Positions 9,768-18,174 are shown, numbered from the stretch's first letter. The stretch is DNA of 64,000 nt from Rhodoferax fermentans (GCF_002017865.1 NZ_MTJN01000002.1:1674001-1738000); one strand, 5' to 3'. Notes: generated by a model not told the origin, from the letters alone. Program-made: numbers and translations.

Positions 9768-10465
9768 ACACACCGCACACACCGGCCATCCCCCCGTCAG
9801 TGGCGCAAACCCCCACCCGTGCCATGGTGCTCACCCTGGGGCTGGTCGCCGCCATTTGCGGCCTGATCATCGTGAGCGCCTACGAAGGCAGCCTGTCTGC
9901 GGTGCGTGACAACCGCCGGGTCGCGCTGGAGCGCGCCATCACCAAGGTATTGCCTGGCGCCCATCAGACCCTCTCTTACCTGGCTCTGTCCAACGGCGCC
10001 ATTGAGCCCGCCAACAGCGATGACACACCAGTCGGCGCTTTGCGTTTTCATGCGGCCTATGACACCACCGGGCGCCTGATGGGCATCGCCGCCGAAGGCT
10101 CGGCCAAAGGTTATGCCGACACGGTGCGCATCCTCTTCGGGTACTCGCCACCCTGTGCCTGTGTGGTTGGCATCGGTGTGATCAGCATGCGCGAAACACC
10201 CGGCATTGGTGACAAGATCCTCACCGACACGGCCTTCCTGGCTAACTTCAAGTCACTTGACACAAGGCTCAACGGCGAACTCAAGGCTTTGGCCAACGAA
10301 GTCAAAACGGTCAAACACGGCACCAAAACTCAAGCATGGCAGGTGGACGCCATCTCTGGCGCAACCATCACCTCCCGTGCTGTTGGCCGTGCCATCAACG
10401 ACGCAGCGCAGGCGCTGTTGCCGCGCCTTGTTCCCCAAATCGACCAGATTCAGAAGGCACCATGA
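9764..10465 (+). CDS. rnfG: Rnf complex subunit RnfG
   Basis: RnfG (233 residues) is anchored by one N-terminal helix (about residues 20-40) with an FMN-binding domain on the periplasmic side. The family motifs ETPGIGDKI and DAISGATITSRAV are both present; the second contains the Thr that ApbE modifies. ATGA overlaps join it to rnfD and rnfE. A CACV segment in the middle is unusual for the family but lies outside the known motifs. Confidence 0.94.
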   Translation: MNTPHTPAIPPSVAQTPTRAMVLTLGLVAAICGLIIVSAYEGSLSAVRDNRRVALERAITKVLPGAHQTLSYLALSNGAIEPANSDDTPVGALRFHAAYDTTGRLMGIAAEGSAKGYADTVRILFGYSPPCACVVGIGVISMRETPGIGDKILTDTAFLANFKSLDTRLNGELKALANEVKTVKHGTKTQAWQVDAISGATITSRAVGRAINDAAQALLPRLVPQIDQIQKAP

Positions 10466-11121
10466 ACGCACCCATCGCACCCAACACGGTCTCCTCATGG
10501 GACAACCTGCTCGAAGGTCTCTGGCGGCAGAACCCGGTTTTTGTCATGATGCTCGGCATGTGTCCCACGCTGGCGGTCACGGTATCTGCCATGAATGCAC
10601 TGTCGATGGGCTTGGCCACCACGCTGGTACTGGTCGCGTCTTGTGGTCTGGTCTCGATGTTGCGCCACATCGTGCCCAAAGAAGTCCGGATCGCCACGTA
10701 CATCGTGATCATCGCCACCTTTGTGACAGCGGTCGACTATGGCATCCAGGCCGTCAGCCTCACCCTCTACGATGCGCTGGGCGCTTTCATCCAGCTGATT
10801 GTGGTCAATTGCATCATTCTGGGTCGTGCCGAGGCGCACGCGTCCAAAAACCCACCCACCACCGCGATGCTCAACGCCCTGGGCATGGGTGCAGGGTTCA
10901 CGCTCGGCTTGTTGGCGCTGGGTACCGTGCGCGAGATCTTGGGTACCGGCGCCTTGTTTGGCGTGTCACTGTTCGGCGCCAACTTTCAGCCCTGGGTGGT
11001 GATGGTCTTGCCGCCGGGCGGCTTTTTTGTACTGGGGGGGTGGCTGCTGGTGTTTGCTTGGTGGAAAAAGCGCCAACCCAAGGTCTCGGCCAAGCCGAGC
11101 ACAAGCTCACAAGGAGCCTGA
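10462..11121 (+). CDS. rnfE: Rnf complex membrane subunit RnfE
   Basis: RnfE (219 residues) is an integral membrane subunit of the ion-translocating core. The ATG at 10462 overlaps the rnfG stop by ATGA and starts MNAPIAPNTVSSWDNLLEGLWRQN-like sequence typical of RnfE. Recognisable segments are NPVFVMMLGMCPTLAVT, LIVVNCIILGRAEA and VREILGTG. Its Cys residues in the third of these regions match the conserved Cys that bind an intramembrane iron-sulfur centre in the RnfA/RnfE pair. The longer frame upstream is a shadow of rnfG. Confidence 0.95.
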   Translation: MNAPIAPNTVSSWDNLLEGLWRQNPVFVMMLGMCPTLAVTVSAMNALSMGLATTLVLVASCGLVSMLRHIVPKEVRIATYIVIIATFVTAVDYGIQAVSLTLYDALGAFIQLIVVNCIILGRAEAHASKNPPTTAMLNALGMGAGFTLGLLALGTVREILGTGALFGVSLFGANFQPWVVMVLPPGGFFVLGGWLLVFAWWKKRQPKVSAKPSTSSQGA

Positions 11122-11123
11122 CG

Positions 11124-11705
11124 ATGGCACACGAATCAAGCTTCCAGATTTTCATAGGTGCCCTGCTCGCCAACAACTTCGTGCTGGCGATGTTCCTCGG
11201 TCTGTGTCCCTTTTTGGGGGTTTCCGGCAAGTTGGACACGGCTTTCCCGATGGGGGTGGCCACCACCTTCGTGATGGCGGTTGCAGCCTTGTGCGCCTAT
11301 GGGCTGAACTGGTTGCTGGGTGTGATGCACCTGGAGTTTTTGCGCCTGATCGCCTATATCGTTGTCATTGCCTCGGCCGTGCAACTGGTGGAGATGGTGC
11401 TCAAGAAACACAGCCCGGTGTTGTTTCGGGCGTTGGGCATCTACCTGCCGCTGATCACCACCAATTGTGCGGTGCTGGGCGTGGCGCTGATCCAGACTGC
11501 GCGTGACTACACCCTGTTGCAGTCGATGGCTTTTGCCATAGGAGGTGGCGCCGGTTTCACCCTGGCTTTGGTCTTGATGGCGGGCTTGCGAGAACGGGTC
11601 CAACTGGTTGAAGTGCCTGACATCGCCCAGGGTGCAGCCATGGTGTTGATGATGGCGGGCATCCTGTCACTGTCGTTCATGGGTTTTGCCGGCCTCGGGG
11701 GCTAA
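11124..11705 (+). CDS. rnfA: Rnf complex membrane subunit RnfA
   Basis: RnfA (193 residues) pairs with RnfE in the membrane core. It shows six hydrophobic helices and the conserved NNFVLAMFLGLCPFLGVS and LPLITTNCAVLGVAL motifs, each with the Cys expected to share the 2Fe-2S or 4Fe-4S centre with RnfE. The ATG at 11124 follows an AAGGAGCC ribosome-binding site overlapping the rnfE end. The gene stops 2 nt before the next ATG. Confidence 0.95.
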   Translation: MAHESSFQIFIGALLANNFVLAMFLGLCPFLGVSGKLDTAFPMGVATTFVMAVAALCAYGLNWLLGVMHLEFLRLIAYIVVIASAVQLVEMVLKKHSPVLFRALGIYLPLITTNCAVLGVALIQTARDYTLLQSMAFAIGGGAGFTLALVLMAGLRERVQLVEVPDIAQGAAMVLMMAGILSLSFMGFAGLGG

Positions 11706-11707
11706 GC

Positions 11708-11944
11708 ATGCTGACACACTTTCTGAGCAGCGTTGCTGCGTTGCTGTTGTTGCTGGCGGCGTGGATCACGGTACAGGCTGTGGCACGTCGGTTTGCACAA
11801 CAACACCCTGAATGCGGCCCCTACCAAGAAGCGGGAGGGGGCTGTGGCGGCGGTTGTGGCGCTTGCGCTCAGCCCTGCAACAACCAGCCAAACGGCTCGC
11901 CCAACCCTACCGATGCCATCTCTGGACCAAGCAAACACCCTTGA
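11708..11944 (+). CDS. Small membrane-anchored Cys-rich protein of the rnf operon (NqrM-like by layout)
   Basis: A 78-residue protein with one hydrophobic helix (about residues 5-24) followed by a soluble tail holding five Cys: C36, C46, C50, C53 and C57, in a Gly-rich CGGGCGACAQPC run. The rest of the tail is Pro/Asn-rich. It starts 2 nt after rnfA and its stop lies 13 nt before the reductase gene, so it is part of the operon. The layout of one helix plus a CGGG...C..PC cluster is like NqrM, the factor needed to mature the Fe centre of the related Na+-NQR. I infer a similar maturation role for Rnf; sequence identity to NqrM is not established. Confidence 0.7.
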   Translation: MLTHFLSSVAALLLLLAAWITVQAVARRFAQQHPECGPYQEAGGGCGGGCGACAQPCNNQPNGSPNPTDAISGPSKHP

Positions 11945-11957
11945 TGAATGGAGCCCC

Positions 11958-12818
11958 ATGCAGACCCCAAACCATGACACCACCACCGACACCGCCACAC
12001 ACTCAGCCAGGTTGATCGGCAGCAGCCGCATCACCCCTCCTGATTCGTCAGAAGACGTGCGACACATGATTTTTGAAACGGACGACGCCGGGTTTGATGC
12101 TCGGGTGGGCCAATGCATCCGGGTCATGGCACCCGGCCAGTTTGGCAACATCCACCACACACGGCTGTACTCGTTGGCCCATATTGACCACACTGACGCA
12201 CAGTGCACCGAGTTTTCCTTGCTGGTGCGGCGTTGCACCTACCTCGACGACTTCAGCGGGGAGCGTTATGACGGTGTGGCATCCAACTACCTGTGTGACC
12301 TGCCGATGGGCAGTGTGATGACATTTTCCGGCCCGGTTGGGCACCCGTTCTCCATTCCTGCCAATCGCCGCGCACCGCTGCTGATGGTGGGCATGGGCAC
12401 CGGCATCGCCCCATTTCGGGGGCTGGTCAGCCGAATCTACGACGCACGAGGGGGCTGGGAAGGCAAGGTCCGGCTGTTTTATGGCGCCCGCAGTGGCCTG
12501 GAAATGCTGTACATGAACACCGAGAACGCTGACCTGGCCAACTATTTTGACCAGGCCACCTTCAAGGCGTTTCAGGCACTCAGCCCGCGACCCCATTTCG
12601 ACGAACCACCGGCCTTGGGCGCCGCCTTGGACCAGCACGCCAGCGAGCTCAAAGAGATGCTGCAAGACCCGCAAACACACATCTTCGTCGCCGGGCCACA
12701 GGCCATGCTGGGCCAGGTCGAGAACAGCTTCGCACAGATTGTGGGTAGCACCGGGGACTGGCCCACGCTGTATCAACACCTGCTTGACAGCGGCCGCTGG
12801 AACCAGGTCTTGTATTAA
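11958..12818 (+). CDS. Ferredoxin-NADP+ reductase-like flavoprotein
   Basis: A 286-residue FNR-fold protein. It has the FAD-binding RLYSLAH motif, the NADP-binding GMGTGIAPFRG loop, and a C-terminal aromatic residue (NQVLY) that stacks on the flavin in plant-type FNRs. It is expected to exchange electrons between NADPH and ferredoxin or flavodoxin. As the last gene of the rnf-nifJ operon it would connect the ferredoxin pool produced by NifJ to NADPH. I chose the ATG at 11958 because GGAG precedes it; upstream frames overlap the Cys-rich gene. Confidence 0.88.
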   Translation: MQTPNHDTTTDTATHSARLIGSSRITPPDSSEDVRHMIFETDDAGFDARVGQCIRVMAPGQFGNIHHTRLYSLAHIDHTDAQCTEFSLLVRRCTYLDDFSGERYDGVASNYLCDLPMGSVMTFSGPVGHPFSIPANRRAPLLMVGMGTGIAPFRGLVSRIYDARGGWEGKVRLFYGARSGLEMLYMNTENADLANYFDQATFKAFQALSPRPHFDEPPALGAALDQHASELKEMLQDPQTHIFVAGPQAMLGQVENSFAQIVGSTGDWPTLYQHLLDSGRWNQVLY

Positions 12819-12821
12819 AAA

Positions 12822-12848
12822 AGCCGATCAGGCAAAGCGTGATCGGCT
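12822..12848. terminator. Hairpin after the rnf operon
   Basis: A perfect 9-bp inverted repeat AGCCGATCA/TGATCGGCT with a 9-nt loop begins 4 nt after the reductase stop. It is preceded by AAAAAA on the plus strand but not followed by a T-run, so it would work better as a terminator for leftward transcription; it may still end or stabilise the rnf mRNA. Confidence 0.5.
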
Positions 12849-12925
12849 GGGATGGACGGTTGATGTGTCCTTCAGAAGCGGCCAAGCAGAAAACTGATTC
12901 AGTTCAACAGCTCGGGCATATGATT

Positions 12926-12940
12926 TGGCGGAGACTGTGA
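12926..12940 (+). other. Candidate left attachment site (tRNA-Ser 3'-end-like)
   Basis: TGGCGGAGACTGTGA matches TGGCGGAAGCTGTGA, the 3' end of tRNA-Ser at 42733-42747, at 13 of 15 positions and in the same orientation. It lies about 180 bp upstream of the P4-type integrase gene. Integrases of that type often use tRNA 3' ends as attB. The two mismatches mean this could be a diverged site, a site derived from another tRNA-Ser, or chance. Confidence 0.4.
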
Positions 12941-13117
12941 CAGTGCAAGAAGCTTCCGTTATTCTCCGCGAGTGTACTGCAACCCATGAGATTCAACGGG
13001 TTACGTGCATTTTGAGTCCGCCATTCACCGCGACCATCCGGTAGAAATCGCACGACTTTGATATGTGGCTTGATAGTTGGGGTTGAGTCGAACAGAACTT
13101 CACCCAAAATACCTCAC

Positions 13118-14347
13118 ATGGCGATCCACAAACTTACCGACCTAAAGATCAAAGCAAAAATCCGAGAGATCCAAGACCTTGCATTTAGTAAGCCCAAGAA
13201 TGCATTGGTTGGTGACGGGCAAGGGCTCTACCTGAGCATCGCAAAGAACGGCACGGCCAGTTGGTTGTTCCGGTACATGGATCATGGCAAGGCCAAGTCC
13301 GTTGGTTTGGGTGCGTACCCCGGCACGTCGCTGCAAAAGGCCCGTGAAAAGGCGCAAGCTCTGCGGGATGCCAGAGCTGGCGGTGTTGATCCCATGGCTG
13401 CCAAGAGGGAGGCTGTACGGGAGCAAAAGCTGCAACAAGCCAAGTCCAAGACGTTTCAAACCTGTGCCGAAGAATTCATTGCGCTGTCCCGGTCATCTTG
13501 GAAGAATGCTAAGCATGCACAGCAATGGGAAAACACCCTGTCCCAGTATGCGTATCCGTTTATTGGTCAGTTGCCTGTCGGTGCAGTGCATGCAGCAGAT
13601 GTCGTTCGAGTCCTCAAACCAATCTGGGTAAGTAAGACGGAAACGGCCATGCGCTTGCGTGGACGCATCGAATCAGTGATTGACTGGGCAACCGTGCATG
13701 GTCTGCGTGAAGGCGATAACCCTGCGAGGCTCAAAGGGCATCTTGAGCACATGCTTCCCAAGTTGCGGGACGCTGAACGTCACCAACACCATCCCGCCTT
13801 GCCATATGAGGAACTGCCGACCTTCATCGTTGGACTGAATGAGCAGAGCGGTATGGCCCGCTACGCACTCGAATTTTTGATCCTCTGCGCGTCGCGTACT
13901 GGTGAAGTGATTGATGCCACCTGGGATGAATTCGACTTGCCAAAAGGCCTCTGGGTCATTGGCAAGGAGCGAATGAAGGCAGGCATTGAGCACCGTGTTC
14001 CTCTGGGCAAGCGGGCACTCGAAATCTTGACTTTGGTTCGCCCGTTTTCGGGAAAGAAGTACGTCTTCGCCGGAAGGAAAAAGGACTCGCCACTCTCCAA
14101 TATGGCGATGTCTATGCTCCTGCGACGAATGGGTTACACCGACATCACAGTTCACGGGATGCGCTCGACCTTCCGAAACTGGGCGGGGGAGCAGACCACC
14201 TTTCCGTTCGAGGTCTGCGAGCAGGCGCTGGCGCATAGACTGCCTGATGCGGTCGCGGCGGCGTACTTGCGTACAGACTTCTACGACAAGCGGGTCAGCC
14301 TCATCTCTGATTGGGAGAGTTTCTGCCTGTCAGCGTGCCCAACATAA
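13118..14347 (+). CDS. P4-type tyrosine integrase
   Basis: A 409-residue site-specific recombinase with an N-terminal DUF4102-like arm-binding region (LTDLKIKAKI...GLYLSIAKNG) and a C-terminal catalytic domain. Catalytic residues are visible as R260 (SRTGE), H346 and R349 (HGMR), H373 (LAHRL) and Y383 (AAYLRTD). These enzymes insert and excise genomic islands, commonly at tRNA genes. It is the first gene after the rnf operon and probably marks the left end of the island. The ATG at 13118 gives MAIHKLTD, a normal start; the 20 codons before it are unlike the family. Confidence 0.93.
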   Translation: MAIHKLTDLKIKAKIREIQDLAFSKPKNALVGDGQGLYLSIAKNGTASWLFRYMDHGKAKSVGLGAYPGTSLQKAREKAQALRDARAGGVDPMAAKREAVREQKLQQAKSKTFQTCAEEFIALSRSSWKNAKHAQQWENTLSQYAYPFIGQLPVGAVHAADVVRVLKPIWVSKTETAMRLRGRIESVIDWATVHGLREGDNPARLKGHLEHMLPKLRDAERHQHHPALPYEELPTFIVGLNEQSGMARYALEFLILCASRTGEVIDATWDEFDLPKGLWVIGKERMKAGIEHRVPLGKRALEILTLVRPFSGKKYVFAGRKKDSPLSNMAMSMLLRRMGYTDITVHGMRSTFRNWAGEQTTFPFEVCEQALAHRLPDAVAAAYLRTDFYDKRVSLISDWESFCLSACPT

Positions 14348-14614
14348 AAGCACTAACTCGCCCGCAACCGCTTTGAAGATGCACCAAATTTGACAAGCCA
14401 GGCCCTCTGAGCGGAGAATATGCTTGTGACGCGTCCGTATGTGGCCGTCACTCCTCGTCACTGCATCCTTCGACGAGGCGTCCCGCAGCTTTTTCAAAGC
14501 TGAGGCATGGCTTGATTCCACCGCAGTAGTGGACTTGTCCGAACGACGCCAACTATCCCTTAACCGGGTTGGTTGGCGTTTGCCTTTCCAGCCCTCTAAC
14601 CAACGAGACTGGAA
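14348..14614. other. Intergenic stretch with a hairpin
   Basis: I find no convincing gene here. An 8-bp inverted repeat ACGCCAAC/GTTGGCGT (14546-14553 with 14572-14579) precedes TTTGCCTTT and may terminate transcription from the integrase side. Confidence 0.35.
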
Positions 14615-15253
14615 ATGCACATTGATTCTGATTCCCCGAAACTATCTCTGACGAGTAAGGCACAGCGCCCGCGTGTTGCCAACATCTATGGCGTGCCGAA
14701 AGCTTGCGCAACCTCTGTCGCAGGCGCTTTGGCGGGGATGCCCAAAAGCTGCTTGGTATTCGTCAGCGCCCCCTACGCCAAGCACTTCAAACCCGTACCA
14801 AAAGACGGCCACACCTATGTGGTGCAAGACCCTGATCGTTTGTGGGTGCATCACATGCTGCAACCAGACGGCAAGCACGTCGTTTTGGACAAGAAAAAGC
14901 TGCCCTCCGGCCCTGGCTACTCCGGCAAGGTCTCCATTCACGTCAAAGACCTGAGCGGAAAGGCCAAGAAGAAGGCCCCGCGCTACTCCACGAAGCTGAC
15001 CATCGGCGTTTCCGTTGAGCGGGGATCGGACGATCCTCCTGTCATTCAATTGATCGACATCCAGCGCGTGATGTCCATCGTTGGGTTCGCCAAATCATTT
15101 ATCTACGCCCAACCTGACTTCCCTGAACCCGTCCGCTTGGGTGCCTCTCGCCGCGCTGCCGTGAGGTGGGTCGCGAGTGAGGTGGAACTGTGGGTGCAAA
15201 AGCTCATGGCCAAGCGCAGCACGGCCCGCGCCACGAGCGCCACCGTCGGTTGA
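14615..15253 (+). CDS. Fusion protein with C-terminal AlpA-like DNA-binding domain
   Basis: A 212-residue protein. The last third (IQRVMSIVGFAKSFIYAQPD..., RAAVRWVASEVELWVQKLMAKR) matches the layout of AlpA/prophage regulatory proteins, small winged-helix factors that control excision or integrase genes. The first 140 residues, rich in Lys/Pro (AKKKAPRYSTKL), have no domain I recognise. It lies between the integrase and the RepA-like gene, which suits a role in controlling the element. AlpA proteins are normally about 60-80 residues, so the N-terminal extension is unusual. Confidence 0.65.
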   Translation: MHIDSDSPKLSLTSKAQRPRVANIYGVPKACATSVAGALAGMPKSCLVFVSAPYAKHFKPVPKDGHTYVVQDPDRLWVHHMLQPDGKHVVLDKKKLPSGPGYSGKVSIHVKDLSGKAKKKAPRYSTKLTIGVSVERGSDDPPVIQLIDIQRVMSIVGFAKSFIYAQPDFPEPVRLGASRRAAVRWVASEVELWVQKLMAKRSTARATSATVG

Positions 15254-15299
15254 TCCAAGGCCTCATCGACATTCACACACCATCAGGAAAGCTATTGCC

Positions 15300-16331
15300 A
15301 TGACCTCTCCCAAAAACGACCACTCCAACATCACGCGCTTCCAATTGCGCAGTCTGGACGAGCTGGCCCAACGCCCGAAGCACCTTCAACCTCCGCTGAT
15401 GCATGGGATCATCAACGCTGCCGAAATCACCGTCATCCGTGCCGACGCCGGCGTGGAGACGTCGCCCTTCATGTACTTGTTGGGGCGCAGCCTCGCCACG
15501 AACAGCGACCTGGGACCGTTCGTGACCGCAGGCGCGGTCGATGTTCTTCTGCTTGACAGTAGCGGACACGCAGCGGCGGACGCAGCCTTCCTCCATGTTC
15601 TGCAGCAGTACGACCGCGACTGGACCTGCGCCGACACCCAAAAGCACTTGACCGTCTACCACCGCCATCACGAGAAAGACAGCGCCGTCTACTTGGACAC
15701 GCTCGAAGGCCGCAATGCGCTGCGCGAGACGCTGTTGGCCCGCCCTCACACCAAGGTGGTGATCCTCGACGACCTCGAATCCTGGCTTGCCCCGAAGCGA
15801 GATCGCCGCGATGACAACGTCAACCTGGAGTGGGTGCTGGAAGACTTGTCCAAGCGCAACATCGCCCTGGTGGTGTTCGACCATGCCACGAAGGCTGGCG
15901 ACCGCTTCTGCGGCCAGTTCTTGGCGCATACCACGAACCTGATTCGCCTCACGCCCGATAGCTGTGCGCCGACCGAGATCGGCGGCGGCTTCAACATCGT
16001 GCGCAACAAGCTGGGGCTGAGCGACAAGCTCCCCGCCAAGATCCAATGGTGGTGGGCGGTGGTCGATGGTGAATTCAAGACGGGCTGGGAATGGCGTGAC
16101 CCCGAGTCCGAACTCTCGGCGAAGGAGATTGCCATCGCCGAACGCCGGATTCAGGTGTGCAACATGGCCGCCCAGGGTATGAAGCAAAAGGAGATCGTCC
16201 TGGCGCTGGGCATTCCCCAGTACACCGTCTCGCGTGATCTCGCCGGGGCAGCGAAAGGCGCACCTGGACCGCGGCGGTCTGAAGTCATCACGAAGCCCTT
16301 GTCGTCGGGTGGGGAGACTGGCCTGCATTGA
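15300..16331 (+). CDS. RepA-like ATPase-fold protein with degenerate P-loop
   Basis: A 343-residue protein resembling RSF1010 RepA-type hexameric helicases found in plasmids and islands: an N-terminal segment ending in GIINAAEITVI, a hydrophobic strand with acidic end (VDVLLLDS), a Walker B-like VVILDDLE, and GDRFCGQFLAHTTNLIRL like the arginine-finger region. The expected Walker A GxxxxGK[ST] is replaced by RADAGVETS, lacking the lysine, so ATP hydrolysis is doubtful. The C-terminus (ERRIQVCNMAAQGMKQKEI...) looks like a helix-turn-helix. It follows the AlpA-like gene by 46 nt and precedes a repeat array. Confidence 0.6.
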   Translation: MTSPKNDHSNITRFQLRSLDELAQRPKHLQPPLMHGIINAAEITVIRADAGVETSPFMYLLGRSLATNSDLGPFVTAGAVDVLLLDSSGHAAADAAFLHVLQQYDRDWTCADTQKHLTVYHRHHEKDSAVYLDTLEGRNALRETLLARPHTKVVILDDLESWLAPKRDRRDDNVNLEWVLEDLSKRNIALVVFDHATKAGDRFCGQFLAHTTNLIRLTPDSCAPTEIGGGFNIVRNKLGLSDKLPAKIQWWWAVVDGEFKTGWEWRDPESELSAKEIAIAERRIQVCNMAAQGMKQKEIVLALGIPQYTVSRDLAGAAKGAPGPRRSEVITKPLSSGGETGLH

Positions 16332-16374
16332 AGCGGGGTGTGACATGCATATGGGGGAGTGCCGATGCATCCCC

Positions 16375-16406
16375 TGCATGCGTGCATAAATGCATAAGTG
16401 CATAAA
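16375..16406 (+). repeat. Tandem 8-bp repeat array (iteron-like)
   Basis: Four tandem 8-mers, TGCATGCG, TGCATAAA, TGCATAAG and TGCATAAA, run head to tail. Additional TGCAT or ATGCAT words occur just upstream (16340-16371). The array lies between the RepA-like gene and the phage/plasmid-type replication gene, where a replication origin or regulator binding site would be expected. Confidence 0.55.
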
Positions 16407-16622
16407 TCCGGAGTGGGTAGTGCTTGCGGCGGTGTTCGCCTAGTCTTCGGTTGACGGGACATGTGCCTGCTGGGAGGGAGCATTACGTCATATCTGGGGC
16501 TCTCGATATCGCGCCAGTCGGGCTCCACTGCTGGAAAGCCAAAACCACTGGTGAACCCGTCAGACCGAATGCAATGTTGGCGCTATTCACCGAATACACC
16601 AATTCAACCATTTTTAGCAATC

Positions 16623-17882
16623 ATGATAGATCGAATCATCGTCAACAGCCTGTGGGGGCCAGTCCACGAACGTCATTGGAAACGTCTTGCTCAGGTTTCA
16701 TACCACCGGTTTTCGCAAGCAAAAACCAAGCAAACCACGACATACATGCAAAGCCCACTGACCGGGGCTCAGATTGAAGTGACCTACCTCATCAAAGAGG
16801 TGGCTGGCTCAAGGCTGGGGTATGTAGAAATCAGCATTCCCGTCGCCTCTGCATTGATCGGGCACAACTGCTTTCATGCGGGGCTGGAGGTGCTGCATTG
16901 GGAGCTGCAATGCTTGGAATTGTTGCTCAAGATTGTCTTGCTTTCTATCGGCATGGTCGAACATGAAATCCAGCGTTACTTGGAACACGCCCTGGTCATG
17001 CTGGTGGAGTGCACTTGGGATACGCAGACTGCCAGCTCGAAGGCTCGGCATGCACTCCAGTTGCGGACGCATGCCCACGCCCTTGCATTGCGGTCGCTGA
17101 GTGCCCGCCGTGACATCGGCGTTGAAGATGCTGATCCTCGCAATACCAAATCCGGGACCAGTTTGCTGGTAACGCTCAAGAGTGGTGACTTTTTCCGCCA
17201 GTACTGCAAACCTGAATTGATGCGCTCAAAAAGACGCAGCCGCAGGGCGAACCACGATCACTATGTGTCTGACGCCATGAAGTCGGTGATCTCGCCCCAC
17301 ATGCCGATTCTGGAAAGTCATGCCCGCAATGAGCTGCTGGCAGGAGCCAATACGCTCAATTATGCCGGGATTCGGTATCTGCGCGACATGACACCAGAGA
17401 CCCTGGAGCATGCCATGGTGACGGTGTGGCGCTCGCTGGGATTTTGTCGCCGTGGAGATTTGAATGTGGAAGCTCTGAAAGGCAGTACGGCGCTGGACAC
17501 GCTGAAACGTTTTGAGGCCGGTGAAGATGTAGTGGAAACCTTGCCCGAGTACCGAGTCAGTCGGGACAGGTTGGCGATTCTGGCGGCACACGGCCCAGAC
17601 ATTGCAGACAAGCAAAGAAAGAAGCTGCGTTTCAAGTCCGCGAACTTGGGGCGGCAATTACAGTATCCGAGGCGCTGGTCGTTGCCAGATGAAATGCGTA
17701 ATCTGGTGGTGTCTGAGCGCACCGCTCCCGCGATCATTGAGGAGCTACACCAGGGGCTGGCGTTTGTGATGGATGGGGTGGTTCCGAAATTCGACGATGA
17801 GGCCCAAAAGCAGGCCTGGCTTGGCCGATGGATGTTGTTTGCCAAGAGTGAGCAGTTGGCCAGCTTGCATGCTGCTAACTGA
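16623..17882 (+). CDS. Phage/plasmid replication initiator-like protein
   Basis: A 419-residue protein that resembles the gene II/X-type replication proteins of filamentous phages and rolling-circle elements: it starts MIDRIIVN, contains a YVEISIPVASALIGHN strand region, and a C-terminal segment with TLPEYRVSRDRLA and LPDEMRNLVVSE. I judged the start at 16623 because the upstream in-frame sequence does not look like the family. It would nick DNA to begin rolling-circle replication of the element. I cannot point to the catalytic Tyr with certainty, so the assignment is tentative. Confidence 0.55.
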   Translation: MIDRIIVNSLWGPVHERHWKRLAQVSYHRFSQAKTKQTTTYMQSPLTGAQIEVTYLIKEVAGSRLGYVEISIPVASALIGHNCFHAGLEVLHWELQCLELLLKIVLLSIGMVEHEIQRYLEHALVMLVECTWDTQTASSKARHALQLRTHAHALALRSLSARRDIGVEDADPRNTKSGTSLLVTLKSGDFFRQYCKPELMRSKRRSRRANHDHYVSDAMKSVISPHMPILESHARNELLAGANTLNYAGIRYLRDMTPETLEHAMVTVWRSLGFCRRGDLNVEALKGSTALDTLKRFEAGEDVVETLPEYRVSRDRLAILAAHGPDIADKQRKKLRFKSANLGRQLQYPRRWSLPDEMRNLVVSERTAPAIIEELHQGLAFVMDGVVPKFDDEAQKQAWLGRWMLFAKSEQLASLHAAN

Positions 17883-17946
17883 ATGGCACCAGCGGGTAGT
17901 CACTGCCAATTTGACGGTATTCATCGACTATTCGGAGCATCCTGCC

Positions 17947-18174
17947 ATGAGCAACACCCGTTTGAATCGCTGGGGCCACTCGGTGGGCCTCAGACTGCCC
18001 AAGTCCGTTTTGGAAGCTGCAGGGCTGAGCGCACGCAGCGCCGTCTCCATCAGACTATTGGACAGCGGCGATATCCGGATTCGACCTGTACGCAACATCA
18101 CCCCAGCCGAGTCTGACGGTACGGAGGCTGTCAATGCATCTTCCTCCACCGAATGGGAACCTGAGCAATGGTGA
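17947..18174 (+). CDS. MazE/AbrB-type antitoxin-like protein
   Basis: A 75-residue protein with a swapped-hairpin AbrB/MazE DNA-binding domain: RLNRWGHSVGLRLPKSVLEAAGL...VSIRLLDSGDIRIRP. The tail is acidic (TEAVNASSSTEWEPEQW), as in MazE proteins where the tail binds MazF. No MazF/PemK-like gene follows; the only overlapping frame encodes a 46-residue hydrophobic peptide. It could be an orphan antitoxin or an island transcription regulator. Confidence 0.75.
   Translation: MSNTRLNRWGHSVGLRLPKSVLEAAGLSARSAVSIRLLDSGDIRIRPVRNITPAESDGTEAVNASSSTEWEPEQW

Noticed and set aside
14330..14620. A 96-codon minus-strand frame after the integrase gene
   Set aside because: It overlaps the end of the integrase, has no ribosome-binding site or family features and covers a hairpin; not treated as a gene.
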